Shown: piece after piece, positions 1 through 19,703 of the stretch
How the letters are laid out: each line of letters opens with the position of its first letter
Numbering within the stretch: the stretch's first letter is position 1
Assembly: GCF_009712035.1 (NCBI RefSeq)
Contig: NZ_VILB01000020.1
Coordinates: 1-64,000 of the forward strand
DNA from: Anabaena sp. UHCC 0187
GTDB taxonomy: Bacteria > Cyanobacteriota > Cyanobacteriia > Cyanobacteriales > Nostocaceae
Reading direction: 5' to 3'
DNA: 64,000 bases
Notes under the pieces: model-generated
Databases searched by the model: none
Told to the model about the DNA's origin: nothing
What the model saw: the letters and a program-made list of their open reading frames with translations, nothing else
Position numbers and translations under genes: made by a program

Positions 1-103
1 CAAAAATACTAATAAGCTTTTTGGACAAATAAAATGCAATTTCATTATTTTAAGTAATACTAATTTAGTAAATCAATGATTGTTAGAAGACATTTGTTTC
101 ACT

Positions 104-162
104 ATTCTTAGAGAAGACTGAGTGGGGTATTCAGAATGAATTTGTACTAATTCTCTAAGAAT
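104..162. repeat. Inverted repeat downstream of the CARF-HEPN gene
   Basis: Two perfect 11-base arms, ATTCTTAGAGA at 104-114 and TCTCTAAGAAT at 152-162, face each other across 37 bases just after the stop of the last cmr-operon gene. They could form a long-looped terminator for the operon or be the ends of a tiny mobile relic. There is no T-run, so a terminator role is uncertain. Bases 1-103 show no feature. Confidence 0.45.
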
Positions 163-173
163 GTGGCAAGTGA

Positions 174-1709
174 TTAACCAGCGTCTTGAAGATAATTTAG
201 TCCCCATTGGTAAAGCGATCGCATCAATAAATTATTCAAATTAGGAGCAGTGCTAATTTCTTTGAGTAGATCTATCATCAGGTTTTTAATGATTGTTGGT
301 GTTGTTGGTATTTTAACTCCATCAAATCCATTATTAGCCCAAATATCACCAACTTGTTTAGAATTTACGGATTCACCTTCATGAATAATTTGGTTGCGTT
401 TTTTTCTCATATCAGTCATTAACTTTGACCATTTAGTATCTTCCTTGAATTTCTTGTAAATACACCAACCTTGCATTAATTGTTGTAGAGTAGCTTCATC
501 TTGATTATTAACTATCCAACCTTTGATATGCCATTTTTGATTGATAGATTGCAGGTATAATAATTGTTCCAGAATTTGTACAAACTGAATAAATGCTGTG
601 GTGTAATTTTCTCGTTTCAACGCTAATTCTAGTATTAAGGTAGACTCCCATAAATTAGTAATTTTGTCAGCTTGCATTTTTTGGAGTTGGGTTTTCCAAG
701 TTGCAACTTGTTCTGAAGTAACCAATTCAGATACATCATTAGAACCTATCCAATCTTTGAGTTTTTGGTAAAATTCTTTATTGGATTCCCAATTACTATA
801 CTGTGCTAAAAACCCAGCTAGTTTATATAATACTGGATGGCGATGTTGATGAACCGCTAACCAAATCTGTGCTTCTGAAAAATCGCCTCTTTCCCAAGCA
901 GACTGAATTTTTACTTTTTCCAGTGACCAGAAATATTCTGCCATAGAAATTAAACTGAAAGTTTGGGAATGATTAGCAGTAACTAAACCATTTTCTAAAG
1001 TAGTAAAAAATTCGTTTGGTTCATTAGGACTAGCATTAAATACTTGATATTGACGTACTAAAGCGGCTGCACAAATTTCCACGTTAGAAGCAATGACAGG
1101 GGTACATCCTTTAGTTTGAATCCATAGAATAAATTCTTGGTTTCTGATAGGAGTAAAAGCACTTATGGCTTCTTTTAAAACTAATTGTTCTAATTCTTGG
1201 CGAATTGCTTCACTATCATTAGCATTGATTTTTGGTGCATGAATATCAACTCGGATATCAGGAAACAGACTTTTAATTTTAGCCGCCATTAGTCCTGCTA
1301 TCCACAGGGTATCAAGACGACGATAAGCCCAAGAAACGGTTTCTGGTTGGTCAGTTCCCCAAAGTATAATATGTTTTAAACCTTGTTTAATTCCTGCTTC
1401 AATGACGGTTTTATCTAAAAGTAATTCAATCTTACTAAAATCGCCACCTAACCATTCTTTGCAGTATTCATAATAACGCTGACCTAAATCTCTACCACTC
1501 CAAGGATAGGTTTTACCATCTGCATCCTGATGTTTACCACGTTCTATGTCTAATTCTTGATATAACTCGTTGATATGTTTAGGATAACCAATATTCCCAT
1601 CTGCACCAAAGGAACGAATGATACCATCTTTACAACGCCATCCTATTTGTCGAGTTCCTACAGTGATGATTAGGGTGCTAACTTGATTTGTGTTATTTGT
1701 TGTTTTCAT
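174..1709 (-). CDS. CARF-HEPN ribonuclease (Csm6/Csx1-like type III effector)
   Basis: The 511-aa protein opens with a Rossmann-like strand and loop (LIITVGTRQ, near residue 13), as in CARF domains that bind cyclic oligoadenylate. Near the C-terminus it has an R-x4-H motif, R438-NQII-H443, the catalytic signature of HEPN ribonucleases. In this family the cyclic oligoadenylate made by Cas10 activates non-specific RNA cleavage. The gene is last in the cmr operon and its ATG overlaps the stop of the fused Cmr gene (ATGA), implying translational coupling. The middle third is helical and unassigned. The subfamily (Csm6, Csx1 or other) cannot be fixed by eye. Confidence 0.82.
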   Translation of the reverse strand: MKTTNNTNQVSTLIITVGTRQIGWRCKDGIIRSFGADGNIGYPKHINELYQELDIERGKHQDADGKTYPWSGRDLGQRYYEYCKEWLGGDFSKIELLLDKTVIEAGIKQGLKHIILWGTDQPETVSWAYRRLDTLWIAGLMAAKIKSLFPDIRVDIHAPKINANDSEAIRQELEQLVLKEAISAFTPIRNQEFILWIQTKGCTPVIASNVEICAAALVRQYQVFNASPNEPNEFFTTLENGLVTANHSQTFSLISMAEYFWSLEKVKIQSAWERGDFSEAQIWLAVHQHRHPVLYKLAGFLAQYSNWESNKEFYQKLKDWIGSNDVSELVTSEQVATWKTQLQKMQADKITNLWESTLILELALKRENYTTAFIQFVQILEQLLYLQSINQKWHIKGWIVNNQDEATLQQLMQGWCIYKKFKEDTKWSKLMTDMRKKRNQIIHEGESVNSKQVGDIWANNGFDGVKIPTTPTIIKNLMIDLLKEISTAPNLNNLLMRSLYQWGLNYLQDAG

Positions 1710-3622
1710 AGTGGAAAAATTGGCAGTTTATTCTGTAAATTTTCTAAATATTGTTGACGGGGATTAGCATTAGCACCAAATACGGTTACTACTTGGTAAT
1801 CACCTAAATTTGCAATCCATATAGGGGAAGGAATAACTTCACGTTTTATCCCGTTGGGGAAATCCTTTTTAACACCCCCACATAAATTTTTAGAATCGGT
1901 ATAATTTTGTGTTTCTAATTGATGAAAATATTGATGTAAGCTTTTTAAAGCATAGCCTTTAGTGCTATCATCTTGATTGCTGACAACTACAATTTTGGCA
2001 TTAATATCTAGTGCTTCAATCCATACAAAAGAGTTAACAGTTCCACAATTCCTTAGCTGCCGATAATTGAAATTAATACCTAACCCTTGTAATGCTTGAT
2101 AAAACGCTTCCATTCTTTGTCGGAATAATTTCTGAAATTGTTGTGCAGTTTCTGGTAATTCCCAAAATGAATCTTTACTATCAGGTATTAAAGTTGAACC
2201 ACGCCACCAGGGGGCATATTGGTTATTTTGGCGAGAATAACAAGGTCTTCTTGCACCTTGACCAATACCACCTAAATGAAACATTAACCAAGTGAGATTT
2301 TTGATTAATTTCTGCAAATTATCTTGTTTATCTTTGGTTATTTCTGGTGAGTAATTTAATGTTAAAATTCCTTCCTGTTCACCACAGTTATCATTGTTAC
2401 GCTGGGCTTCTTTTTGAGTAATTTTTCCTTCTAAAACTCTAACCATTAACCAACCATATTGTTTACTAGGATTAATCCCACCAAAGATTTTATTTTCCCA
2501 TTCTTGAACTTGTCCAGCCTCTAAAATTCCCAGTGCAAAAGTTCTAAACCAATAACGTAACATTGATTTAAAAGCAACCGGGCGGACTTCTGGATGATTA
2601 ATTGTTTCCGTTCTTATGTTTCCATTATTAGCTATTCTATAAGGTTGATTAATATTTCTAAACTTCTGCTGCCCGTGAATTAATTGACCTTCTATAATAA
2701 ATTCAACCCGGAAAAATTCACTGTTATTCTCAAGTTTTCCTGCGGGATTTAGTTGACCATAACCTGTGTTAACCTGAGAACCCACACCAGCTTGTAAACC
2801 CTTGATTAACCACTGTTTTACTTGTTCTAATATCTCTTTATCTTGACAGTTACTAGCTAACCGTAACCCAATCATAAACATGGGTTTTTCTAAACTGAGA
2901 AACGGGTTAGGATTGGGGCTATATTTGGGTGAATTATTATCCCACTGCCAGATATTATTAGCCATGTCTACAGCTAGTATATTTTGATCACCTAAAGGAT
3001 AAGCGTCTAGAAATACTACTTTACCTGCTTGATCTTTTTTATTATTAGTTTCTACTGAACCAAACCAAGGTGCAACCTGTTTCTCGGCATTTTTCCAATT
3101 AATATTTTGCTGTGCCATTATTTCCCTGATAGCTTGGGTTCTGGCCACTCCGCGCAGGGTGCTAGAGGGAATATAAGGAATACCCAAAGCATCAAAAGCG
3201 GGTAATAAAATACTTTCTGGTCCTCTATGTCCTCCTACTCTAATACGCCAAGGACATTGAACTTTGAAACTATTTTGGGCGATTAATTCGGTGCGTCTTG
3301 TAAGTTCTTGTAATCGCTTGGAATAGTTTGCACCTTGTTCTGCCATTTGCAAAATTTGGACTTTAGTGGGGTCTTTGTATTTATTATCGGTATCTGGCGA
3401 TCGCATCCAACGCAGATATTCTACAAAGCTTGCCTCTGGATGGGGTTTTGGTTCATTGTTTGCATTCAACCAGGGAGATGGCATAGGAGATTGATGACCA
3501 CCGCTATGTCCCCCATGACTACTGGAACTACCACCGCCACTACCACCATTACCAACAGTAATTACTTTTTTGGGTTTACTGATATCTTGTTTATTGGGCT
3601 TTTTGGGTTTTTCAAATACCAT
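1706..3622 (-). CDS. Cmr6-Cmr1 fusion RAMP protein
   Basis: This 638-aa protein carries two RAMP modules. The N-terminal one has the Cmr6-type pattern GIPYIPSSTLRGVAR with a downstream WFGS. The C-terminal one looks like Cmr1: RPVAFKSMLRYWFRT, then EWENKIFGG and a Gly/Arg-rich segment (GGIGQGARRP). No separate cmr1 or cmr6 exists in the operon, so this chain probably caps both positions of the Cmr complex. The first 50 residues are Lys/Pro-rich, then Gly/Ser/His-rich, probably a disordered linker. I chose the ATG at 3622 because AAGGAG lies 9 bases upstream; an in-frame TTG six codons earlier would run into cmr5. Confidence 0.82.
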   Translation of the reverse strand: MVFEKPKKPNKQDISKPKKVITVGNGGSGGGSSSSHGGHSGGHQSPMPSPWLNANNEPKPHPEASFVEYLRWMRSPDTDNKYKDPTKVQILQMAEQGANYSKRLQELTRRTELIAQNSFKVQCPWRIRVGGHRGPESILLPAFDALGIPYIPSSTLRGVARTQAIREIMAQQNINWKNAEKQVAPWFGSVETNNKKDQAGKVVFLDAYPLGDQNILAVDMANNIWQWDNNSPKYSPNPNPFLSLEKPMFMIGLRLASNCQDKEILEQVKQWLIKGLQAGVGSQVNTGYGQLNPAGKLENNSEFFRVEFIIEGQLIHGQQKFRNINQPYRIANNGNIRTETINHPEVRPVAFKSMLRYWFRTFALGILEAGQVQEWENKIFGGINPSKQYGWLMVRVLEGKITQKEAQRNNDNCGEQEGILTLNYSPEITKDKQDNLQKLIKNLTWLMFHLGGIGQGARRPCYSRQNNQYAPWWRGSTLIPDSKDSFWELPETAQQFQKLFRQRMEAFYQALQGLGINFNYRQLRNCGTVNSFVWIEALDINAKIVVVSNQDDSTKGYALKSLHQYFHQLETQNYTDSKNLCGGVKKDFPNGIKREVIPSPIWIANLGDYQVVTVFGANANPRQQYLENLQNKLPIFPL

Positions 3623-3626
3623 AATT

Positions 3627-4022
3627 TTATTCTCCTTCAATACCTGCGTAAATTGCAGTAGCCCAAAAACTAAACTCTTGTGCTAAAGCTAGTCCTAAAC
3701 CTGTGATACCTAAATATTCATCTGTACCAAGATTTTTTAGCGTTGTTAAACCTTGTTGACCTGATAAGTTTGGTATTCCTGATACTGCTTGTAAACATTC
3801 AAAGAATTTTTCCACCACTTGTTTTTTACCCAACATCCCATTAGGTAATGCCATTTCTTCAGCTTTTAATCGCATCATTCCCCACGTAGAAAGATAAGTA
3901 TATAGTTCTACTGCTTGACTTTTTTGTTGTTTTAAACGAGTGTCATCTTGATTGGGTAGTGAACGCAAATTATGTAAAGCTTCATAAATTGGTGTGGCAA
4001 TTGTTCTAGGGTCAAAGCTCAT
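3627..4022 (-). CDS. cmr5: Cmr5, small helical subunit of the type III-B complex
   Basis: A 131-aa helical protein with the usual Cmr5 length, a Lys/Glu-rich middle, the Gly-rich stretch MALPNGMLGKK and a C-terminal Ala-rich helix. Cmr5 (Cas11 class) forms the inner filament along the crRNA-target duplex. Assignment rests on size, position between cmr4 and the RAMP fusion, and the conserved pattern of a short helical bundle. It ends 4 bases before the chosen start of the fusion gene, whose ribosome-binding site lies inside the end of cmr5. Confidence 0.85.
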   Translation of the reverse strand: MSFDPRTIATPIYEALHNLRSLPNQDDTRLKQQKSQAVELYTYLSTWGMMRLKAEEMALPNGMLGKKQVVEKFFECLQAVSGIPNLSGQQGLTTLKNLGTDEYLGITGLGLALAQEFSFWATAIYAGIEGE

Positions 4023-4049
4023 ATTGATTCATTCCTGTACTATTAATAA

Positions 4050-4823
4050 TTACATCCATTGTTGGACAAATCCACGTCCTAAACTTTCTTGTCCACCAAT
4101 CTGCAAGATTTCATTAGTAGCTAATAAACTTTTGAAATCATCGTAAGACTTTTGTGATGTCCCATTAGCTTGTGATGTAATTCCCCAAGGTAAGTACATT
4201 AATGTATCCGGTGGAATTGCTTCTTCATAACGGAAACCACCATCTACTGATTTATGTTCATCGAGTTTAATTTTTACTTGTCTCCATAAACTCATCTGAA
4301 TTAATGTGGCACAATGTTTATCTGGTAAAACTAATAACCGATTTATAGAACTGGTAGTATTAGATTTGGGTACAAATTGTTCTACATTATTTCCTGATTG
4401 TAATTGTTCTGCTTTGATGATTGCATCTTTGAGATAAACCGCAGCACTATTATTAAAGTTACAACTGTACTCTGGAGGTATGGGTAATTTTCCACTTTGC
4501 AAACGTTGCCAACGTTGTAGTAAGAGAGGACAACTAACCCAAACTACACTATGACTTAATGAAGGTACTGGCAACCATAATATAGAAGCATCACCAATCC
4601 AAATATTACCTTGTTCTAATTTGCCATCTTTTAAGTCATTGCCAAATAGTTGATATTGTGTATCTTTGTCTGTGACAGTTGACCGAACTTTACCACGAAC
4701 TGTACTGGACGGAATGTAAGGTAAATTAGTATGTGATTCACGGGCAATTCCTAGCAAGTTACCTTCTTGAGTTGTACCACCTGTATGTAATGGTGAAAGC
4801 AGATATAAATAAATGTATTCCAT
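4050..4823 (-). CDS. cmr4: Cmr4 (Cas7-type backbone subunit), catalytic Asp apparently lost
   Basis: Cas7-like RAMP of 257 aa: LLSPLHTGG at the N-terminus, then RESHTNLPYIPSSTVRGKVR, matching the Cmr4 core around the first beta-thumb, then QLFGNDL and WIGDAS. Cmr4 subunits line the crRNA and cut target RNA with an Asp in a G-x-x-D-x-P-x-x-R motif. Aligning the conserved Arg (here in LLGIARES) puts Leu where that Asp should be and Gly for the Pro. The protein is somewhat shorter than typical Cmr4. It lies 11 bases after cmr3 and 27 before cmr5. Confidence 0.9.
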   Translation of the reverse strand: MEYIYLYLLSPLHTGGTTQEGNLLGIARESHTNLPYIPSSTVRGKVRSTVTDKDTQYQLFGNDLKDGKLEQGNIWIGDASILWLPVPSLSHSVVWVSCPLLLQRWQRLQSGKLPIPPEYSCNFNNSAAVYLKDAIIKAEQLQSGNNVEQFVPKSNTTSSINRLLVLPDKHCATLIQMSLWRQVKIKLDEHKSVDGGFRYEEAIPPDTLMYLPWGITSQANGTSQKSYDDFKSLLATNEILQIGGQESLGRGFVQQWM

Positions 4824-4834
4824 CGTTATTTTTC

Positions 4835-15781
<10,947 letters not shown>

Positions 15782-15965
15782 CCCTTCATTTTAACCCCTT
15801 ACTGGGTAAGGAGTCTAGACCCACTTTCCGAAGGTCAGCAAAAATCACTGCCAACCAGTCTACAAAACTACCATTAAAAACCGCGTAACCCTTATCCAAT
15901 AAGCAACCGAAGTTCACAACCATAAAATCAACACTTCAGCTATTTTCCCCAAACATCGGCAACAA
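15782..15965 (-). promoter_or_regulatory. CRISPR leader
   Basis: The 184 bases between cas2 and the first repeat carry no gene. They hold an imperfect dyad, GACCCACTTTCCGAAGGTC (15819-15837), and T-rich minus-strand tracts. Position beside cas2 and at the non-degenerate end, plus the expected reading direction, make this the array promoter and spacer-integration leader. Confidence 0.75.
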
Positions 15966-16247
15966 CTAAATGATAATTGAACTAGGTGGTTCAATCACAG
16001 GTATTCCCACACCCCAAGTTTCCACTTGAGATAGAGTATGTCGAGACAAAGGATAAAACCTAACATTATCTTCTTCTAACTTCAGTTTTTTCCTCAACTG
16101 ACGACGTAAATCCTGATATTTTTCTGTACTCAACTGACATTCAAACACAGAATACTGTACACGCTGTCCATAACCTTCCAATAAATCAGCTACTTTTTTG
16201 CGCCGTTTATTACAGGGAATATCATAAGCAATCACATACAAAAACAT
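15966..16247 (-). CDS. cas2: Cas2, spacer-acquisition endoribonuclease-fold protein
   Basis: A 93-aa ferredoxin-fold protein with the Cas2 opening MFLYVIAYDIP, the conserved Asp at residue 9, a basic KRRKK turn and the segment GQRVQYSVFECQL. Cas2 dimers bridge two Cas1 dimers in the integrase that inserts new spacers at the leader. It follows cas1 by 9 bases and directly precedes the leader. Confidence 0.95.
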   Translation of the reverse strand: MFLYVIAYDIPCNKRRKKVADLLEGYGQRVQYSVFECQLSTEKYQDLRRQLRKKLKLEEDNVRFYPLSRHTLSQVETWGVGIPVIEPPSSIII

Positions 16248-16256
16248 AACATAATT

Positions 16257-17249
16257 TTAGTCAATTCGATAGGGTTGATAATGATGACTAGGATTATAAA
16301 CAAACTGCTTAAAAGCCCTCACCTGTTTAGTTAATAAATCCCATTTTGGTTGTTTAATTCCCTCATCAGTTTGTATTTCTTCAGACATCCGTTGTAAAAA
16401 CGCCCGTAGAAATTTCTTCCTTCCCGCATCATTCAAATAACAACCACCATTTTTAAACTCAAAATCAGCTTCAGCATTAACAATTTTGCGATTAATTAAC
16501 CACATCACTAAAGAATCTATAAATGGGGCGCGAAACTCCTCAATTAAATCAGAAGCCAACGCTGCATGACCATCATGGGCTTGATGTAAACAGGCATAAT
16601 AAGGATCAAGTCCTTGAATTTCAATTAACGCTAATAAGTGATTCCAAAGAACTTGATAACCAAAACTTAGCATGGCATTCACTGGGTTTCCTGGAGGACG
16701 ACGACTCCGACCGGAAAACACAAAATCAGGGTTTGTTAAACATTCACTAAAAGCTGAAAAATATTGAGCTGCACCAGCACCTTCAAACCCCATTAACCGT
16801 TCTAAATTATCAGCCTGTGCTACTTGGTCAGCTAGGTAATCTAAACTCTGTAAAACCCGTTCTAAAAGCTCCGATTCCTTTTTTTTCTTTTGTCTTCGTA
16901 ACAACACCCTACTATTTTTCAACTTACCTTTGATCATAGCCCTAGCAGTAATCAACTTTTCTACAGGAGATAATTGTTGTTGATAACGTGATAACTGCCG
17001 ATATCCCCTAGAAATCGGTAAAATTCTGCCATAGCAATAACCCATGCGTGATAAGTAGGCAATGGGAATATCTCGCCATAAACAAGCACGAATAACTTGG
17101 GTAGTTAATTGCGATTTTCCAAAGATCAGAATTTGCTCTAACAGAGGTAACTGCACTTCAGCATATATAGTTTCCCCTTGCTTAACTAGCAAAGTTTCTT
17201 TTTGTAAACACACATAGCAATTTTGCTCAGAAACATAAAGAGTTTGCAT
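16257..17249 (-). CDS. cas1: Cas1, CRISPR integrase
   Basis: This 330-aa protein contains the three Cas1 metal-ligand regions: Glu in LMGFEGAGAAQYF, His in CLHQAHDGHAALA and Asp in SDLIEEFRAPF. It starts MQTLYVSEQ, the usual Cas1 opening strand. I took the ATG at 17249; a frame extended to 17276 would begin with TTG inside the upstream small gene. It is a stand-alone Cas1, not a reverse-transcriptase or Cas6 fusion. It sits between the Csx18-like gene and cas2. Confidence 0.95.
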   Translation of the reverse strand: MQTLYVSEQNCYVCLQKETLLVKQGETIYAEVQLPLLEQILIFGKSQLTTQVIRACLWRDIPIAYLSRMGYCYGRILPISRGYRQLSRYQQQLSPVEKLITARAMIKGKLKNSRVLLRRQKKKKESELLERVLQSLDYLADQVAQADNLERLMGFEGAGAAQYFSAFSECLTNPDFVFSGRSRRPPGNPVNAMLSFGYQVLWNHLLALIEIQGLDPYYACLHQAHDGHAALASDLIEEFRAPFIDSLVMWLINRKIVNAEADFEFKNGGCYLNDAGRKKFLRAFLQRMSEEIQTDEGIKQPKWDLLTKQVRAFKQFVYNPSHHYQPYRID

Positions 17250-17263
17250 GAAATTATGAATTA

Positions 17264-17539
17264 TTAACGCCACCAACGTTGTAAATTAGATTTCTTTGAA
17301 GAACGATGTTCACCATCTCCAGAAGAGGTTAATTCTGCATTCTGTTCCGGTTCTAACCACAAAACAACTCTATCGGCCGCACTGGCAACTATATAAGTAG
17401 CAACCGTGACTAACGTAGTATTAATAATTACTGCTGCTAAACCTAAAGGTGCGATCAACAAAATTACCAGAGTAATACCACCATTAACAGTAGATATAGA
17501 AACATTTCTGACAGTAGCAGAACGTCGAGAAATATACAT
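17264..17539 (-). CDS. Small membrane protein beside cas1 (Csx18-like)
   Basis: The 91-aa protein has a hydrophobic stretch of about 40 residues (near 22-62, enough for two short membrane spans) and a polar, Ser/Lys-rich C-terminus ending QRWWR. It ends 14 bases before cas1 and reads with it. Size, membrane nature and place beside cyanobacterial type III adaptation genes fit the family called Csx18, whose function is unknown. The family name is from memory of context and not proven by sequence comparison. Confidence 0.6.
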   Translation of the reverse strand: MYISRRSATVRNVSISTVNGGITLVILLIAPLGLAAVIINTTLVTVATYIVASAADRVVLWLEPEQNAELTSSGDGEHRSSKKSNLQRWWR

Positions 17540-17754
17540 AGTGCTAAAAAGGCTGACTTTAAAGTGATGATATTGACTACAATAACCGCAGAATTAGCCA
17601 AAAGCCAGAAAAAGGTTATAAACTAAATTATTATAGTTATCTTGCCTAAAGCAATATTGACAATGCTTACAGCCAATTTTTATTAGCATCCTGAATATTT
17701 TCTTTTTGCACTTAGATTAATTTACTATAAATTCCTGCCAGTGATTCCTTTACC
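17540..17754. promoter_or_regulatory. Divergent promoter region between cas and WYL genes
   Basis: These 215 bases separate the leftward cas1-cas2 unit from the rightward WYL gene. They should hold both promoters and probably the operator of the WYL protein. No palindrome long enough to name as the operator was obvious. Confidence 0.4.
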
Positions 17755-18942
17755 ATGCCTAAAAAATCTGCTCATCCCTATACAGAACGTTTAGCGTTTG
17801 AACGTTTGCTGCTGTTAATTGCTACACTGTTAAAATATCCAGGTATAGGTAGTCCTGATTTTCTGGACTCCAGTAACAATGAAAATCATGATGCAATTAG
17901 TTCTGTGAAAGTATATCTGCAAAAATTAGCAGCAGAATTGGATATAGAATTACCCGCAGAATATCCAGCAATTCCTACACTACGCAAAGATTTAGAAACC
18001 CTCAGACGTTACGCTATCCTTGATCGGCGGATGTATCGTTGGGGATATTATTTAGGTACTGGTGCGCTTTCTATCACAGAATTAAAAGTAGCATTCAACG
18101 CTTTAGCTTCTCAAGCTCAATATCAAGGTGATGCCCAAGCTAGACGCATTTATGAAACTCTTAGTAAAAGATTACGTGGGTTAGATATGGAACTCAATGG
18201 TGAATTTTTTTATCCTACTCGTCAACATCTTAACCGGGCTATTATTCATACTGACCCGGAGGAAATGGTAACTCAGGGAGAAACCCGCGATACATTATTT
18301 CATCAATTACCATTAGTAGAAAAGGCTATTAGTAAGGGGGAAGCCATTGAAATCTCTCGTAATAATGACTTTTATGGTTTTAATAGAACTGGACGTATAC
18401 AGATTTTTCCCCTACAATTAATTTATCATGATATCGCTTGGTATTTACTGTATGAATATTGCGAGAATGGACATCTAGCAATAGGGAGATTAAACCGTTT
18501 TAATAACTATTGTATTTTTATTAAAATGCTACCAAGGGGTTTAGAAAAACAGAGAGAAAATTTAGCTAAAGCATATAAGTTACTAGAAAATGGCTGGGGT
18601 TTAAATTTAGGTGAACCAGAACCTCAAAAATCCGAACTAGAAGGAAATCTCAAATTTATTCAAGTAAAAGTGCGGTTTTTTCCACCAATATCAGCATTTA
18701 TTTTAGAAGGGGAACGTCGTCATCTTCGCCAAAAAATTACCACTGGATTAATTGATAAAACTGGGCAACATACTTGTATAGAATATTCTGTAGATTTACC
18801 ACCTCGGTCTTTAAATGAGTTTAGTTTATGGGTTTATCGTTACATGGACAAAGCAGAAGTGTTATCCCCTCCTCAATTAGTGGAACAACACCGCCAATCT
18901 GCACAAGCTTTATTTGACCGCTATCTTTATAAAGATATGTAA
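17755..18942 (+). CDS. WYL-domain transcriptional regulator linked to CRISPR-Cas
   Basis: A 395-aa protein with an N-terminal helical DNA-binding-like region (LRKDLETLRRYAILDRR) and a WYL domain with the literal motif W229-Y230-L231 in DIAWYLLYEY. WYL proteins often sense nucleotides or nucleic acid and repress or activate nearby CRISPR or phage-defence genes; one cyanobacterial WYL protein (Sll7009 of Synechocystis) represses its CRISPR locus. Being divergent from csx18-cas1-cas2 argues that it controls them. The gene ends with a strong basic and aromatic tail. Confidence 0.82.
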   Translation: MPKKSAHPYTERLAFERLLLLIATLLKYPGIGSPDFLDSSNNENHDAISSVKVYLQKLAAELDIELPAEYPAIPTLRKDLETLRRYAILDRRMYRWGYYLGTGALSITELKVAFNALASQAQYQGDAQARRIYETLSKRLRGLDMELNGEFFYPTRQHLNRAIIHTDPEEMVTQGETRDTLFHQLPLVEKAISKGEAIEISRNNDFYGFNRTGRIQIFPLQLIYHDIAWYLLYEYCENGHLAIGRLNRFNNYCIFIKMLPRGLEKQRENLAKAYKLLENGWGLNLGEPEPQKSELEGNLKFIQVKVRFFPPISAFILEGERRHLRQKITTGLIDKTGQHTCIEYSVDLPPRSLNEFSLWVYRYMDKAEVLSPPQLVEQHRQSAQALFDRYLYKDM

Positions 18943-19024
18943 ATCTCTTATTTGAATTTCACGATAGCGATCGCCCCCCAACTCCCCAATCTGCTAAAAT
19001 ACCCATACAGACAGAGGTAATGTT

Positions 19025-19504
19025 ATGGGTCAAGGATTTGGCAACCCTGGTAAATCAAAACTTGATATATTAGCAGAGTCAGCTATTAAATATTGTGAAG
19101 AACGCAGTCCTGAGAAGCTAGATAGTATTTTTGATTATCAGTCCCCAGAAATCAATCATCAAATTTGTGCAAAGCTTATCGCTGTTTTAGATATTGATAC
19201 TATTGCTTGGTTCTGTGGTTATTTAGCTTCTGAAATCAACTGTACCCAAGACAACCAAAAATCCCACCCCATCGGCGAATTATCGGGGTTATTAATTAGT
19301 TGTGGTATGGAACTATTTGAAGATTTTAGCCCTTATCCTGGTCGTCGGTTGATCATTGGTAATGCTGAAAAATTTCAATCTTTACCCCAGGAAATTCAAG
19401 ATAACGTAAATCAGTTTTTTAAAGTTCAGGAAAAATCTAGCGAAGAAACCCAACAAATACATAACGCAATTCTTCAGGAACTACAAACACTCAATCTCAA
19501 TTAA
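19025..19504 (+). CDS. Hypothetical protein
   Basis: The 159-aa protein is soluble, acidic and mostly helical, with two Cys-containing segments (AIKYCEERS and WFCGYLASEINC). No family is recognised. The ATG at 19025 follows AGAGGTAATGTT, a good ribosome-binding site. It lies 82 bases after the WYL gene in the same direction, so co-transcription is possible, but a HIP1-like GCGATCGC sits in the gap. Confidence 0.7.
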   Translation: MGQGFGNPGKSKLDILAESAIKYCEERSPEKLDSIFDYQSPEINHQICAKLIAVLDIDTIAWFCGYLASEINCTQDNQKSHPIGELSGLLISCGMELFEDFSPYPGRRLIIGNAEKFQSLPQEIQDNVNQFFKVQEKSSEETQQIHNAILQELQTLNLN

Positions 19505-19703
19505 ATTCACATTACTTGTAGCAATAATTATACTTACGGCACTCTGCATGAACAGTCACGTCGCCAACAACAAGAACAACAGTGAGATTATATCTTGAGA
19601 CTGAGTTGAAAATGGATTTAAAGATGGATGTATAGGGATATTGGAATCATTAAAAAGTGAATTATCGGTTTCATAGCACAAGATAATTCCTAATTTATTG
19701 ATC

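Noticed and set aside
2092-2295. Rightward frame inside the Cmr fusion gene
   Set aside because: It is a shadow of conserved RAMP codons, with no ribosome-binding site.
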